Shown here in pieces: positions 27,724 to 35,658 of a DNA stretch of 64,000 bases; positions within the stretch are counted from its first letter, which is position 1; every line of letters begins with the position of its first letter. Below the pieces are notes generated by a model, which worked only from the letters and a program-made list of their open reading frames with translations, was not told the DNA's origin and made no database searches. Origin of the DNA: Pelagibacteraceae bacterium. Lineage in GTDB: Bacteria > Pseudomonadota > Alphaproteobacteria > Pelagibacterales > Pelagibacteraceae. Made by a program: the position numbers and the translations under genes. The stretch covers positions 1-64,000 of the forward strand of contig JAGYIF010000001.1 of the NCBI GenBank assembly GCA_018402735.1, read 5' to 3'.

Positions 27724-28466
27724 TATTTTTTCTCTACCATTTTTACAGTATAAATAGAAAGTTCATATAAAAGCAACAGAGGTAGAGCCAACCCTACTTG
27801 AGTAATTGGATCTGGTGGAGTTAATACAGCTGCTGTAGCAAAAATTATAACTACAACATATTTTCTTCTTTTTTTAAGATAATCAGAATTTATAAAACCA
27901 ACTTTTCCAAGCAATGTTAACAAAACTGGTAATTGAAAACTAAGTCCAAATGCAAATATAAGCCTGGTTATTAATGATAAGTATTCGTTAACTTTTGCTT
28001 CTAACTGTATAGCCATTCCAGATGATGAAGCTAATGTTTCAAATGAAAGGAAAAATTTTATTGCCAGTGGCATAATTAAATAATAAACGAGCATACCACC
28101 AAGAATAAATAAAATAGGAGTAGCAACCAGAAAAGGCAGTAAAGCTAATTTTTCATTTTTATAAAGACCTGGGGCAATAAATTTCCAAATTTGTAAAAGA
28201 ATAATAGGAAAAGAAATACAAAAAGCAGAAAAAAAAGCTAATTTTAAATATGTTAAAAAAGTTTCATGCAAAGCGGTAAAAATCATTCTTCTTTGTATAG
28301 GATCGTGTATCGTTGCCTGAATATAAGGGTCTAATAAGAAGGCATAGATTACATCCGCGTATATGTAGCAAAAAATAAAAGTGACTAGTAAAAATAAAAT
28401 AGATTTAATTAATCTCGAACGTAATTCCTTTAAATGTCCTGAAATAGTAGAAGTTTTACTTGGCAT
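27723..28466 (-). CDS. tatC: Twin-arginine translocase subunit TatC
   Basis: TatC is the six-span receptor that reads the twin-arginine signal of folded export substrates. The 247-residue protein shows the N-terminal HLKELRSRLIKSI motif, the conserved FKTPxxxxF-like segment replaced by HETFLTYLKLAFFSA, FQLPVLLTLLGKVG and the LTPPDPITQVGLALPLLLLYE end. Length is normal. It is the third gene of tatA-tatB-tatC and starts five bases after tatB. TatC-dependent export probably serves cofactor-loaded respiratory proteins. Confidence 0.97.
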   Translation of the reverse strand: MPSKTSTISGHLKELRSRLIKSILFLLVTFIFCYIYADVIYAFLLDPYIQATIHDPIQRRMIFTALHETFLTYLKLAFFSAFCISFPIILLQIWKFIAPGLYKNEKLALLPFLVATPILFILGGMLVYYLIMPLAIKFFLSFETLASSSGMAIQLEAKVNEYLSLITRLIFAFGLSFQLPVLLTLLGKVGFINSDYLKKRRKYVVVIIFATAAVLTPPDPITQVGLALPLLLLYELSIYTVKMVEKK

Positions 28467-28471
28467 TAAAT

Positions 28472-28711
28472 TTAAGAGTCCAATTTATTTTTTTTGGTTT
28501 TCTTTTTTTTTTTATTGTCTTCTTCCGCAATATCAAATGTCTCAATATCTGAAATATTTTCTAGACTATTTTGAAAATTACTTGTGTAGCTTTTGATAGT
28601 TTTAATCCAACCACCAAATTTTTTCATGATTATGGGAAGATCTTTTGGACCAATTACAAGTATTGCAATAATTGCTATAACAAGAAGTTCAGACCACCCG
28701 ATTTGTGGCAT
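28472..28711 (-). CDS. tatB: Sec-independent translocase subunit TatB
   Basis: TatB works with TatC in the twin-arginine receptor complex. The 79-residue protein has the typical N-terminal span with GWSELLVIAIIAILVIGPKDLP (about 4-25), whose GPKxLP hinge is the family signature, an amphipathic helix (IMKKFGGWIKTIKSYTSNF) and a lysine-rich tail. At under half the usual length it keeps only a short tail. It lies between tatA (six-base gap) and tatC (five-base gap). Confidence 0.92.
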   Translation of the reverse strand: MPQIGWSELLVIAIIAILVIGPKDLPIIMKKFGGWIKTIKSYTSNFQNSLENISDIETFDIAEEDNKKKKKTKKNKLDS

Positions 28712-28717
28712 TGTCTA

Positions 28718-28909
28718 TTAACTTTCTGAATTTTTATTATTTTTATTAGAAATATTTTTGTCATCAGTATCATCTTCTGAAGACATGCCTTTTTTAAAAC
28801 TTTTTATTCCTTTTGCTACATCGCCCATTAATTCAGAAATTTTTCCTCTGCCAAATAGCAGGACTACTAGGGCTACAACAATTACAATTTGCCAAATACC
28901 TATGCTCAT
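28718..28909 (-). CDS. tatA: Sec-independent translocase subunit TatA
   Basis: TatA oligomerises to form the transient passage for folded proteins. The 63-residue product begins [20 protein letters not shown] (span about 4-20), followed by the FGRGKI hinge with [17 protein letters not shown], the amphipathic helix with its conserved lysines, then an acidic and asparagine-rich tail. Size and order are typical. It is the first tat gene, 38 bases after scpB, so it probably shares the scpA-scpB transcript. Confidence 0.95.
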   Translation of the reverse strand: MSIGIWQIVIVVALVVLLFGRGKISELMGDVAKGIKSFKKGMSSEDDTDDKNISNKNNKNSES

Positions 28910-28947
28910 AAGACTATATTACTAACAAACGTTTAAAAAAACAATAT

Positions 28948-29721
28948 CTATTTTTCTTTATCATCTTCCCTTTCATTATCATTATCATCTTCATCATCGT
29001 CTTCCTCATCTTCTTCGTCTTCGTAATCATCCTCATCATCTTCTTCAACCAAAGTGCTTGGTTCGTTCTTGATATTACCTTCGCTTAATGTGTCGCCGAT
29101 CATATCGTCAATATTAGTAAATATATTTTCCTTCAAACTTTCACCGTCTTCTTTAACAAATTTTGATGTACCAAAAATAGAACTGTCTACTCTACTGTCA
29201 ATAAGACCGGCAGCCATAAGCTCTTCTGAGTTTGGCAAATCTTCGAGACTATTTAGATTAAAGTGACTTAAAAAAGAGTCCGTGGTTCCATATGCAAGTG
29301 GCTTTCCTGGAATATCTTTTCTACCAGCTGGTTTAACCCAGCCCAACTCAAACAAAACTTCCATTGTACCGGTAGAAAAAGACACGCCTCTAATTTCTTC
29401 TATTTCAGAACGTGTAACGGGTTGATGATAAGCAATAATCGCAAGAGTTTCGATTGCAGCTTTTGATAATTTTTTTTGACCAGTAATTTCCTCTCTAAGT
29501 TGGTCAGCTAAATCCAAAGAAGTTCGAAAAGACCATCTGTTAGCTAATCTAATTAAATTAATACCTTTTTCTGTATAATCTTTCTGAAGATCATCTAGTA
29601 TAGCTAGCACGTCAGTATTCTTTTTTACTTTAGATCGAAGTGTCTCAAGATCTAACGGTTCATCAGCTGCAAATAAAAAAGCTTCAATTATTTTTTTTTC
29701 TTTTTTATCGATAGTTGCCAT
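28948..29721 (-). CDS. scpB: Segregation and condensation protein B with acidic tail
   Basis: ScpB binds ScpA and SMC to form the chromosome-condensing complex. Residues about 1-185 hold the two winged-helix domains: IIEAFLFAADEPLDLETLR, AIETLAIIAYHQPVTRSEIEEIRGV and GRKDIPGKPLAYGTT are diagnostic. Residues about 225-257 form an almost uninterrupted Asp/Glu run. Acidic C-terminal extensions occur in alphaproteobacterial ScpB, though this one is very dense. It follows scpA by five bases. smc itself is not in the window. Confidence 0.94.
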   Translation of the reverse strand: MATIDKKEKKIIEAFLFAADEPLDLETLRSKVKKNTDVLAILDDLQKDYTEKGINLIRLANRWSFRTSLDLADQLREEITGQKKLSKAAIETLAIIAYHQPVTRSEIEEIRGVSFSTGTMEVLFELGWVKPAGRKDIPGKPLAYGTTDSFLSHFNLNSLEDLPNSEELMAAGLIDSRVDSSIFGTSKFVKEDGESLKENIFTNIDDMIGDTLSEGNIKNEPSTLVEEDDEDDYEDEEDEEDDDEDDNDNEREDDKEK

Positions 29722-29726
29722 AAATT

Positions 29727-30476
29727 TTAATTTTTTGATTTAATAAAAATATCTTCAAATATTCTATTCTGCTTAATTAAAAGTTTTCCCTCTCTCACAA
29801 GTTCTAAACTAGCAGCAAAGGTTCCGGACATTCCTGATTTTTTTAATTTTTTGCTCTTTAAAAAATTTTTTGGAATTATATTTTTTAAATTACACCATTC
29901 TTTAATTTGTTCAAACATTTTGGTTATCATTTTAATAGCTTCTTCTGTTGTGTAGACTGGTAATTTTTTAATATTAACAGAGGAAAAATTTTCTTTTCTT
30001 TTAAAGTCAGCGTAAGCTTTTATTAGTTCGTATAATGAAACACTATACTGAGATTTATTTATAGGTTTAATACCTTCTCTCATAGATCTCATGAAAACAT
30101 CCGAACCCAGTTTTGGTCTGCTCATTAATTGGTCAGAAAGTAATCTTATACTTTCAAGTTTTCTAAGTTGTAATTTTAGTTTTTCTGCCATTTTGATTGC
30201 AGAAAAATCATCATCAAAATCTTCTGGTAATAATAATCTTGATTTTAAATAAGCTAGCCAAGAAGCCATAACCAAAAAATCAGCCGCCAATTCTAAATTG
30301 TCTTTGAGTTGAGAAATATAATCAATATATTGATTTGCAAGCTGCACTATAGAAATTTGCATCAGATCAACTTTTTGTGCTTTAGCCAAATCTAATAAAA
30401 GATCCAGTGGGCCCTCATAATTATCTACATTTAATTTAAAGTTATCAGCTGAAATGAGGTCTTGATTCTTGTTCAT
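29727..30476 (-). CDS. scpA: Segregation and condensation protein A
   Basis: ScpA is the kleisin subunit bridging the SMC heads. The 249-residue protein shows VDNYEGPLDLLLDLAKAQKVDL near residue 18, the conserved SIVQLANQYIDYISQL and LAADFLVMASWLAYLKSRLLLP, then a middle helical region and a C-terminal winged helix (TFAASLELVREGKLLIKQN). Length is normal. It begins 17 bases after the nagZ stop and ends five bases before scpB, matching the argS-nagZ-scpA-scpB arrangement of other alphaproteobacteria. Confidence 0.95.
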   Translation of the reverse strand: MNKNQDLISADNFKLNVDNYEGPLDLLLDLAKAQKVDLMQISIVQLANQYIDYISQLKDNLELAADFLVMASWLAYLKSRLLLPEDFDDDFSAIKMAEKLKLQLRKLESIRLLSDQLMSRPKLGSDVFMRSMREGIKPINKSQYSVSLYELIKAYADFKRKENFSSVNIKKLPVYTTEEAIKMITKMFEQIKEWCNLKNIIPKNFLKSKKLKKSGMSGTFAASLELVREGKLLIKQNRIFEDIFIKSKN

Positions 30477-30493
30477 AAAAAAAGCCTACTAAA

Positions 30494-31447
30494 TTATTGA
30501 TTATAATTAAACATTTTATTCATTTTAGCCAACAGACTATCTGAAGCAAATTTAGTAACTATAAGTAGTTTGTTCATTTCATGAAAATTTCCACTACAAT
30601 GCAAAATTATATCACAACCAGCTTCGAAAGATTTCGAAACTTTTTTTTCAATTGAACCACTGAGTGCCTTCATGCATAAATCGTCTGACATTATAAGACC
30701 GCTAAATTTTAATTTTGACTTGATTATATTTTTAATTATTAGGGAAGAATAGGTAGCCGGTAAATTTTTGTCCATATTTTTGTAAATAATATGAGCTGTC
30801 ATTAGAAAATTAGTCTTAATATTTTTAAAACATCTAAAATCATTTTTAAATAAATATTCCTTACTTTCTTTTATAACGGGTAAAAAAAAATGAGAATCTT
30901 GATTAGATAAGCCATGTCCCGGAACGTGCTTTCCAATAGTAAAAATTTTTTTTTTAGAGTAAAGTTTTATAATTGCATTGGCAATATGTTTAACGATCTC
31001 TACCTTATTTGAATAAGCTCTGTCTCCTATAACATCAGACTTTCCTTCGTAAAAAAGATCAAGAACGGGAGCGGCAACTAAATTAATTCCTAAATATTTA
31101 AATAAATTTGAGTTGAAATTAATAAATTTTTTAATCTCTTTATTAAACAGGTTTTTATTCGTCTGATAGAAGTTACCAAAAATTTTTGCTGAATAATGGG
31201 ATTGATCGAATAAATTATGAAATCTATTAACGCGACCACCTTCATGGTCTATCATAATTAGAGATTTTTGCTCAGGATTTATAGATCGTAGCTCTGAGAT
31301 TAAATTTTTTAATTGCGTAAGATTTGCAATATTTCTTGTAAAAATAACATAACCTATTGGTTTATGTTTTCTAAATAAAAAATACTCCTTTTTACTTACG
31401 AAAAATCCGGAGATACCTAAAATTACAGGTTTAAAAAAATTATTCAT
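30494..31447 (-). CDS. nagZ: Beta-N-acetylhexosaminidase NagZ
   Basis: NagZ is a GH3 enzyme that removes GlcNAc from recycled anhydro-muropeptides in the cytoplasm. The 317-residue protein has MIDHEGGRVNRF (active-site Asp/Arg/His loop), KHVPGHG with NQDSH (the His of the GH3 catalytic dyad, near 180-190) and MSDDLCMKAL (near 250) carrying the nucleophile Asp. Sequence is lysine-rich, reflecting AT bias, but motifs are intact. It overlaps the upstream small membrane-protein gene by four bases. Together with mltB and dacA it shows that peptidoglycan turnover is kept. Confidence 0.95.
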   Translation of the reverse strand: MNNFFKPVILGISGFFVSKKEYFLFRKHKPIGYVIFTRNIANLTQLKNLISELRSINPEQKSLIMIDHEGGRVNRFHNLFDQSHYSAKIFGNFYQTNKNLFNKEIKKFINFNSNLFKYLGINLVAAPVLDLFYEGKSDVIGDRAYSNKVEIVKHIANAIIKLYSKKKIFTIGKHVPGHGLSNQDSHFFLPVIKESKEYLFKNDFRCFKNIKTNFLMTAHIIYKNMDKNLPATYSSLIIKNIIKSKLKFSGLIMSDDLCMKALSGSIEKKVSKSFEAGCDIILHCSGNFHEMNKLLIVTKFASDSLLAKMNKMFNYNQ

Positions 31448-31701
31448 TTAAGCAACTCCCAAAATGTTGGTTGTTTTTCTTTTTTTTTAAAATATTCAGA
31501 GTTATCTATAAAATTTTTGAAGTTTTCATTAGTTTCTATCTTTTCAAGATTCATTCCATATTTTTTTAATAAGACTTCTTGTTTTAAATTTTTATCTTGT
31601 AAATTAGATTTAGAATAACTTTTAATATAAAAATTAATATTCAGGTAAAAAAAAATTAAAAATAAAAATACAGAAAATATTTTTATTATATTTTTTATCA
31701 T
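31444..31701 (-). CDS. Small single-span membrane protein of unknown function
   Basis: An 85-residue protein with one hydrophobic helix (about residues 4-25) followed by a polar, lysine-rich stretch and a final PTFWELLK. I recognise no domain. It occupies the position between argS and nagZ where other alphaproteobacteria encode a larger SPOR-domain protein, and it overlaps argS by one base and nagZ by four, so it is real and co-translated. I infer either a truncated remnant of that cell-division protein, with the SPOR domain lost, or an unrelated replacement. Confidence 0.65.
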   Translation of the reverse strand: MIKNIIKIFSVFLFLIFFYLNINFYIKSYSKSNLQDKNLKQEVLLKKYGMNLEKIETNENFKNFIDNSEYFKKKEKQPTFWELLK

Positions 31702-33401
31702 TACATTGATTTTGGAGCTGTAACTCCAAGAATGCTCAAACCAGATTTTAAGGTTAATAAAATTTTATTTAAGAGGAAAATTCTCGCTTGAACGAGATTT
31801 GAATCTTTATTTTCTATAATCTTATAGTCACTGTTCTCCTTGCCAAGATTCCAAAAAGAATGAAATGAGGAGGCTAAATCATATAAATAGAAAGGTATTC
31901 TATGTGGTTCAAGATTTTTAGACGATTCCTCTAAGCATTTTGACCATAAAGACAATTTTTTTATCAAGTCAATTTCTACGTCTGAATTAAGTAAGTTTAA
32001 ATTTTTTATATCAAAATCTTTCTCATTAAACTTTACTTTTCCTAAAATAGAATAAATTCTTGCTGAGGCATACTGTACGTAAAAAACTGGGTTCTCCTTT
32101 GTCTTCTCCGTAACTAAATCAAAATCAAAATCTAACTGACTGTCATTGCTTCTATAAATCATCATAAAACGAACTGCATCCACCCCTACTGCATCTACTA
32201 ACTCTTTAGCAGTAATGAAGTCGCCTGCTCTTTTGGACATTTTGTATGGCTCTCCAGATTTGTATAATTTTACTAATTGACAAACTTTACATTCAAAATC
32301 TGATGTAAAGTTTGATAAAGCGTCCATACATGCCTTTAATCTTTTTAAATATCCTGCGTGATCCGCACCTAATACATTTATATATTTATCAAATTTTCTC
32401 TCTAATTTATAAGCATGATAGGCAACATCGTTTGCAAAATAGGTCCAAGTTCCATCTGATTTTTTTAACGCACGATCGATGTCATCTCCAAACTCTGTTG
32501 ATTTAAATAGGAGCTGAGATCTTGGTTCCCAATCTTCATTTTCATTACCTTTTGGTTTGGCTAAGATTCCTTCGTAGATACAATTTTTTTCGCTTAAAAT
32601 TTCTATAGTCTTCTCAACTAAATTTCTACTAACTAACTCTTTTTCAGAAACAAATATATCATGTTTGATACCAAGTGAGAACAAGTCACTCTTAATCATG
32701 AGCATAGCTTCATTCATGGCCATAGTACCTATTTGGTCTTTTATTACATCGTAATTAGATAAATTTTGAATTACATTTTTATTAATCATATTCTTTGCAA
32801 TATCTTTTAAATAATCACCTGGATACAAACCTTGATCCGAAGGGAAAGGAACTTTTTTATTTATTTCTAGTAGTCTTGCATATACAGATTTAGCAAACAT
32901 ATGAATCTGATTGCCGTAATCATTAATGTAATATTCTTTTGTTACCTTATTACCTACGAAATTTAAAAGATTTGCCAAAACATCTCCATAAATAGCACCT
33001 CGACAATGACCCACATGCAAGGGGCCTGTAGGATTGGCTGAAACATATTCTATATTAATATTTTTTTTTTCAAGAATTAGCATGTCTTTATTGTCTCCGA
33101 ATGCAGATAGAAAATTGAACCAAAAATCTTTTTTTAATTTTAAATTGATAAAACCTGGCTTAACTAATTCAACACTTTCAAATTCACTAAAATTATTTTT
33201 AATTAAAAGGGATATTTCAGAACCAATTTCTAACGGTTTTTTTTTTAAATTAGATGAAAGAATTAATGGAGCATTATATGCCAAATCACCAAAAGCAGGA
33301 TCTCTTGGTGGTTCCACGGTAAGTTTGCTAAAATTACACTGATAATTATTACTTAGGAGAATCTCTGAGAATTTATTTTTATAAAGTTTAAATATATTCA
33401 T
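31701..33401 (-). CDS. argS: Arginyl-tRNA synthetase
   Basis: ArgRS charges tRNA-Arg. The 566-residue class Ia enzyme has the N-terminal Add1 tRNA-binding domain, the HIGH-like ANPTGPLHVGHCRGA with NDYGNQIHMF, FAKSVYARL and the KMSK-like PYKMSKRAGDFIT, and a helical C-terminus for anticodon recognition (FYVQYASARIYSI). Length is normal. It overlaps dgt by four bases and the small membrane-protein gene by one. One tRNA-Arg (UCU) lies about 19 kb away in this window. Confidence 0.97.
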   Translation of the reverse strand: MNIFKLYKNKFSEILLSNNYQCNFSKLTVEPPRDPAFGDLAYNAPLILSSNLKKKPLEIGSEISLLIKNNFSEFESVELVKPGFINLKLKKDFWFNFLSAFGDNKDMLILEKKNINIEYVSANPTGPLHVGHCRGAIYGDVLANLLNFVGNKVTKEYYINDYGNQIHMFAKSVYARLLEINKKVPFPSDQGLYPGDYLKDIAKNMINKNVIQNLSNYDVIKDQIGTMAMNEAMLMIKSDLFSLGIKHDIFVSEKELVSRNLVEKTIEILSEKNCIYEGILAKPKGNENEDWEPRSQLLFKSTEFGDDIDRALKKSDGTWTYFANDVAYHAYKLERKFDKYINVLGADHAGYLKRLKACMDALSNFTSDFECKVCQLVKLYKSGEPYKMSKRAGDFITAKELVDAVGVDAVRFMMIYRSNDSQLDFDFDLVTEKTKENPVFYVQYASARIYSILGKVKFNEKDFDIKNLNLLNSDVEIDLIKKLSLWSKCLEESSKNLEPHRIPFYLYDLASSFHSFWNLGKENSDYKIIENKDSNLVQARIFLLNKILLTLKSGLSILGVTAPKSM

Positions 33402-34531
33402 GAAATGGAGTTATACAAATCAATTGCATATTTATCAGTCATGCCCGAAATATAGTCACTAATATTTCTTTCACGAGAATATTGATTATCAAATCTTTTA
33501 GCAATTTTTTCATAATTTGTTAGATAATAATTGAAAATTTTACTTATTATTTGTCTAGATTTGTCTGACCACTGCTGAATATGTTTGTGTTTGTACATAT
33601 GAATAAACAAAAAATTTTTTATATCTTTTATAAGTTGCGCAACTTTAGGTGAAAAAGCTATAATAGATTGCGTTGCATTATGTATATCATTGATAGAATT
33701 TATTTTATTTGTATTTATATTATTTTTAGAATTTTCAATTAAATCAGTAACCATAAAATCAATTAGTTTTCTCACCAGTTTGTGGTTATTTTTATTTGAA
33801 CCTTCTACGTAGGTTTCGGAAATGATATCTTTTAGAATAGGTATTTCGCGTAAATCATCAATCAAAAAAAAATTAGCTCTTAATCCGTCGTCAATATCAT
33901 GATTGTTATATGCAATATCGTCAGATAAAGAGCTTATTTGAGCTTCAAGTGATCCAAATTTTTTATAATCAAAATTATATTTTTTAATTTCAGGTATTAA
34001 AGATAAAATTTTTTTCTCTTTGTAAACTGGTCCATTATGTTTCAATAAACCATCTAGGCAATTTAAGGATAAATTTAGTCCAATATAATCTTCGTATATA
34101 TTTTCAAGCAATAATAAAATTCTTAACGATTGAATGTTATGATCAAAATTTCCAAAAGAACTCATGCACTCTGACAAAACATCTTCACCAGCATGTCCGA
34201 ACGGGGTATGACCTAAATCATGAGCAAGACTAAGGGCTTCACACAGATCCTCATTTAAACCCATATGTCTAGCAATAGATCTTGAAATCTGAGATACTTC
34301 TAACGAATGGGTTAGTCTTGTCCTGAAATGATCTCCTTCATGGTATACAAAGACCTGCGTTTTATGTTTAAGTCTTCTAAATGAGGAGCAATGAATTATT
34401 CTATCTCTGTCGCGCTGATATTCAGATCTATAAAAGCTTATTTTTTCAGGATAAAACCTACCAAGAAAATTATCATTATTTGAAGCGTATGGTTTTAAAA
34501 TTTTATTATAATTATCAGAAGATGCGTTCAT
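33398..34531 (-). CDS. dgt: Deoxyguanosinetriphosphate triphosphohydrolase-like protein
   Basis: This HD-domain enzyme hydrolyses dGTP or related dNTPs to the nucleoside and triphosphate, trimming nucleotide pools. The 377-residue protein has RDRIIHCSSFRRLKHKTQVF, HSLEVSQISRSIA (first His), the metal-binding AHDLGHTPFGHAGED and SDDIAYNNHDIDDGLRA. Length and the argS overlap match the alphaproteobacterial type 2 group. It diverges from erpA with 36 bases between starts, the same dgt/erpA arrangement found in other alphaproteobacteria. Confidence 0.94.
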   Translation of the reverse strand: MNASSDNYNKILKPYASNNDNFLGRFYPEKISFYRSEYQRDRDRIIHCSSFRRLKHKTQVFVYHEGDHFRTRLTHSLEVSQISRSIARHMGLNEDLCEALSLAHDLGHTPFGHAGEDVLSECMSSFGNFDHNIQSLRILLLLENIYEDYIGLNLSLNCLDGLLKHNGPVYKEKKILSLIPEIKKYNFDYKKFGSLEAQISSLSDDIAYNNHDIDDGLRANFFLIDDLREIPILKDIISETYVEGSNKNNHKLVRKLIDFMVTDLIENSKNNINTNKINSINDIHNATQSIIAFSPKVAQLIKDIKNFLFIHMYKHKHIQQWSDKSRQIISKIFNYYLTNYEKIAKRFDNQYSRERNISDYISGMTDKYAIDLYNSIS

Positions 34532-34567
34532 TAAAAATATACTGTATATAATTTATTTAAGAGACTC

Positions 34568-34885
34568 ATGCCTATTAATATAGAAATTACTCAAAAAGCC
34601 CAAGATGAAATCCGCCAACTTTTAAGTAATGAGAAAGAAGGCTCTTTTTTTCGCATATCAGTACAAGGAGGTGGGTGCTCTGGATTTAAGTATAATTTTA
34701 TCATAGACACAAAAATTAACGAAGATGATTTAAAAGTAGACGCAGTAGTTATAGACAGTACTAGTCTTCAATATTTAAAAGGTTCAACTCTCGAGTACAA
34801 CGATTCCTTAATTGAAAAATCTTTTAAAATCAAAAATCCTAATGCGAAGAGTTCTTGCGGCTGTGGCACTTCTTTTTCTATTTAA
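34568..34885 (+). CDS. erpA: Iron-sulfur cluster insertion protein (A-type carrier)
   Basis: A-type carriers such as ErpA and IscA pass Fe-S clusters to apoproteins. The 105-residue protein shows the three conserved cysteines, one in RISVQGGGCSGFKY and two in SSCGCGTSFSI at the end, with the standard spacing. ErpA is preferred over IscA because of the short N-terminus and the dgt/xthA neighbourhood, but the assignment among A-type carriers is not secure. Its stop overlaps the xthA start by one base. Confidence 0.93.
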   Translation: MPINIEITQKAQDEIRQLLSNEKEGSFFRISVQGGGCSGFKYNFIIDTKINEDDLKVDAVVIDSTSLQYLKGSTLEYNDSLIEKSFKIKNPNAKSSCGCGTSFSI

Positions 34886-35658
34886 TGATTATTGCAAGTT
34901 GGAATATTAATTCGATAAGAATCAGAACCCAACAGGTAGTTGATTATTTAGTAAAAAAAAAAATTGATATTTTAGTTTTACAAGAAATAAAAACTGAAGA
35001 TCAAAATTTTCCTCATGAAGATTTTAAAAAAATTGGCTACCATTCTTACAGTAGAGGACAAAAATCTTATAACGGAGTTGCTATTCTTTCTAAAAATAAG
35101 CTTGAAATAAATAAAAATGGTTTCAAGGATCCTCTGGGCCAGTCGAGATTTATTTCTGCAGATATTAAATATAAAAATAAAATTTTATCACTTATGTCTA
35201 TTTATTTACCAAATGGTAATCCTATTAATTCTGAAAAATATGATTACAAAAAAAAATGGATGGACCTTTTTGAAAAATACATAAAAGCAATGATTAAAGT
35301 TAATAAAAATATAATTATAACAGGTGATTTTAACGTCATTCCTAGTGAAGAAGATGTTAGTAATCCAGAAAGTTGGTTAAACGATGCATTGTTTAAATTG
35401 GAAATAAGAAAAAAGTTTAGATCTTTGCTTAATCTTGGTTTTAAAGATGGTTTTAGATTATTTAACAAAGAAACAAATCAATATACTTTCTGGGATTACC
35501 AGCAAAATTCTTGGCAAAGAAATAAAGGTCTTAGAATTGATCATTATCTAGTTTCAGATAGCATGATTGATAATTTAAAAACTATTGAGATAGATAAATT
35601 TACAAGAGAAAACGAAAGACCGTCAGATCATGTTCCAATCAGATGCGTTCTTACTTAA
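34885..35658 (+). CDS. xthA: Exodeoxyribonuclease III
   Basis: XthA is a class II AP endonuclease and 3' exonuclease in base-excision repair. I choose the ATG at 34885 (257 residues), sharing one base with the erpA stop, because the protein then starts MIIASWNINSIR, the family N-terminus; an upstream in-frame ATG at 34855 lies inside erpA. Motifs: LVLQEIKTED (metal-binding Glu), GVAILSK, TGDFNVIPSEEDV, LRIDHYLVS and the terminal SDHVPIR. The stop overlaps convergent manC-like by eight bases. It complements uvrA, recJ and phrB in DNA repair. Confidence 0.96.
   Translation: MIIASWNINSIRIRTQQVVDYLVKKKIDILVLQEIKTEDQNFPHEDFKKIGYHSYSRGQKSYNGVAILSKNKLEINKNGFKDPLGQSRFISADIKYKNKILSLMSIYLPNGNPINSEKYDYKKKWMDLFEKYIKAMIKVNKNIIITGDFNVIPSEEDVSNPESWLNDALFKLEIRKKFRSLLNLGFKDGFRLFNKETNQYTFWDYQQNSWQRNKGLRIDHYLVSDSMIDNLKTIEIDKFTRENERPSDHVPIRCVLT

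Noticed and set aside
27446-27757. 103-residue plus-strand open frame opposite the serS coiled coil
   Set aside because: Ser/Phe-rich translation is the mirror of the Lys/Glu-rich coiled coil of serS; no independent support.
28972-29050. Tandem repeat (microsatellite) from TCATCATCTTC-like units
   Set aside because: It is the reverse complement of the acidic ScpB tail codons and is irregular, so it is coding sequence rather than a separate repeat element.
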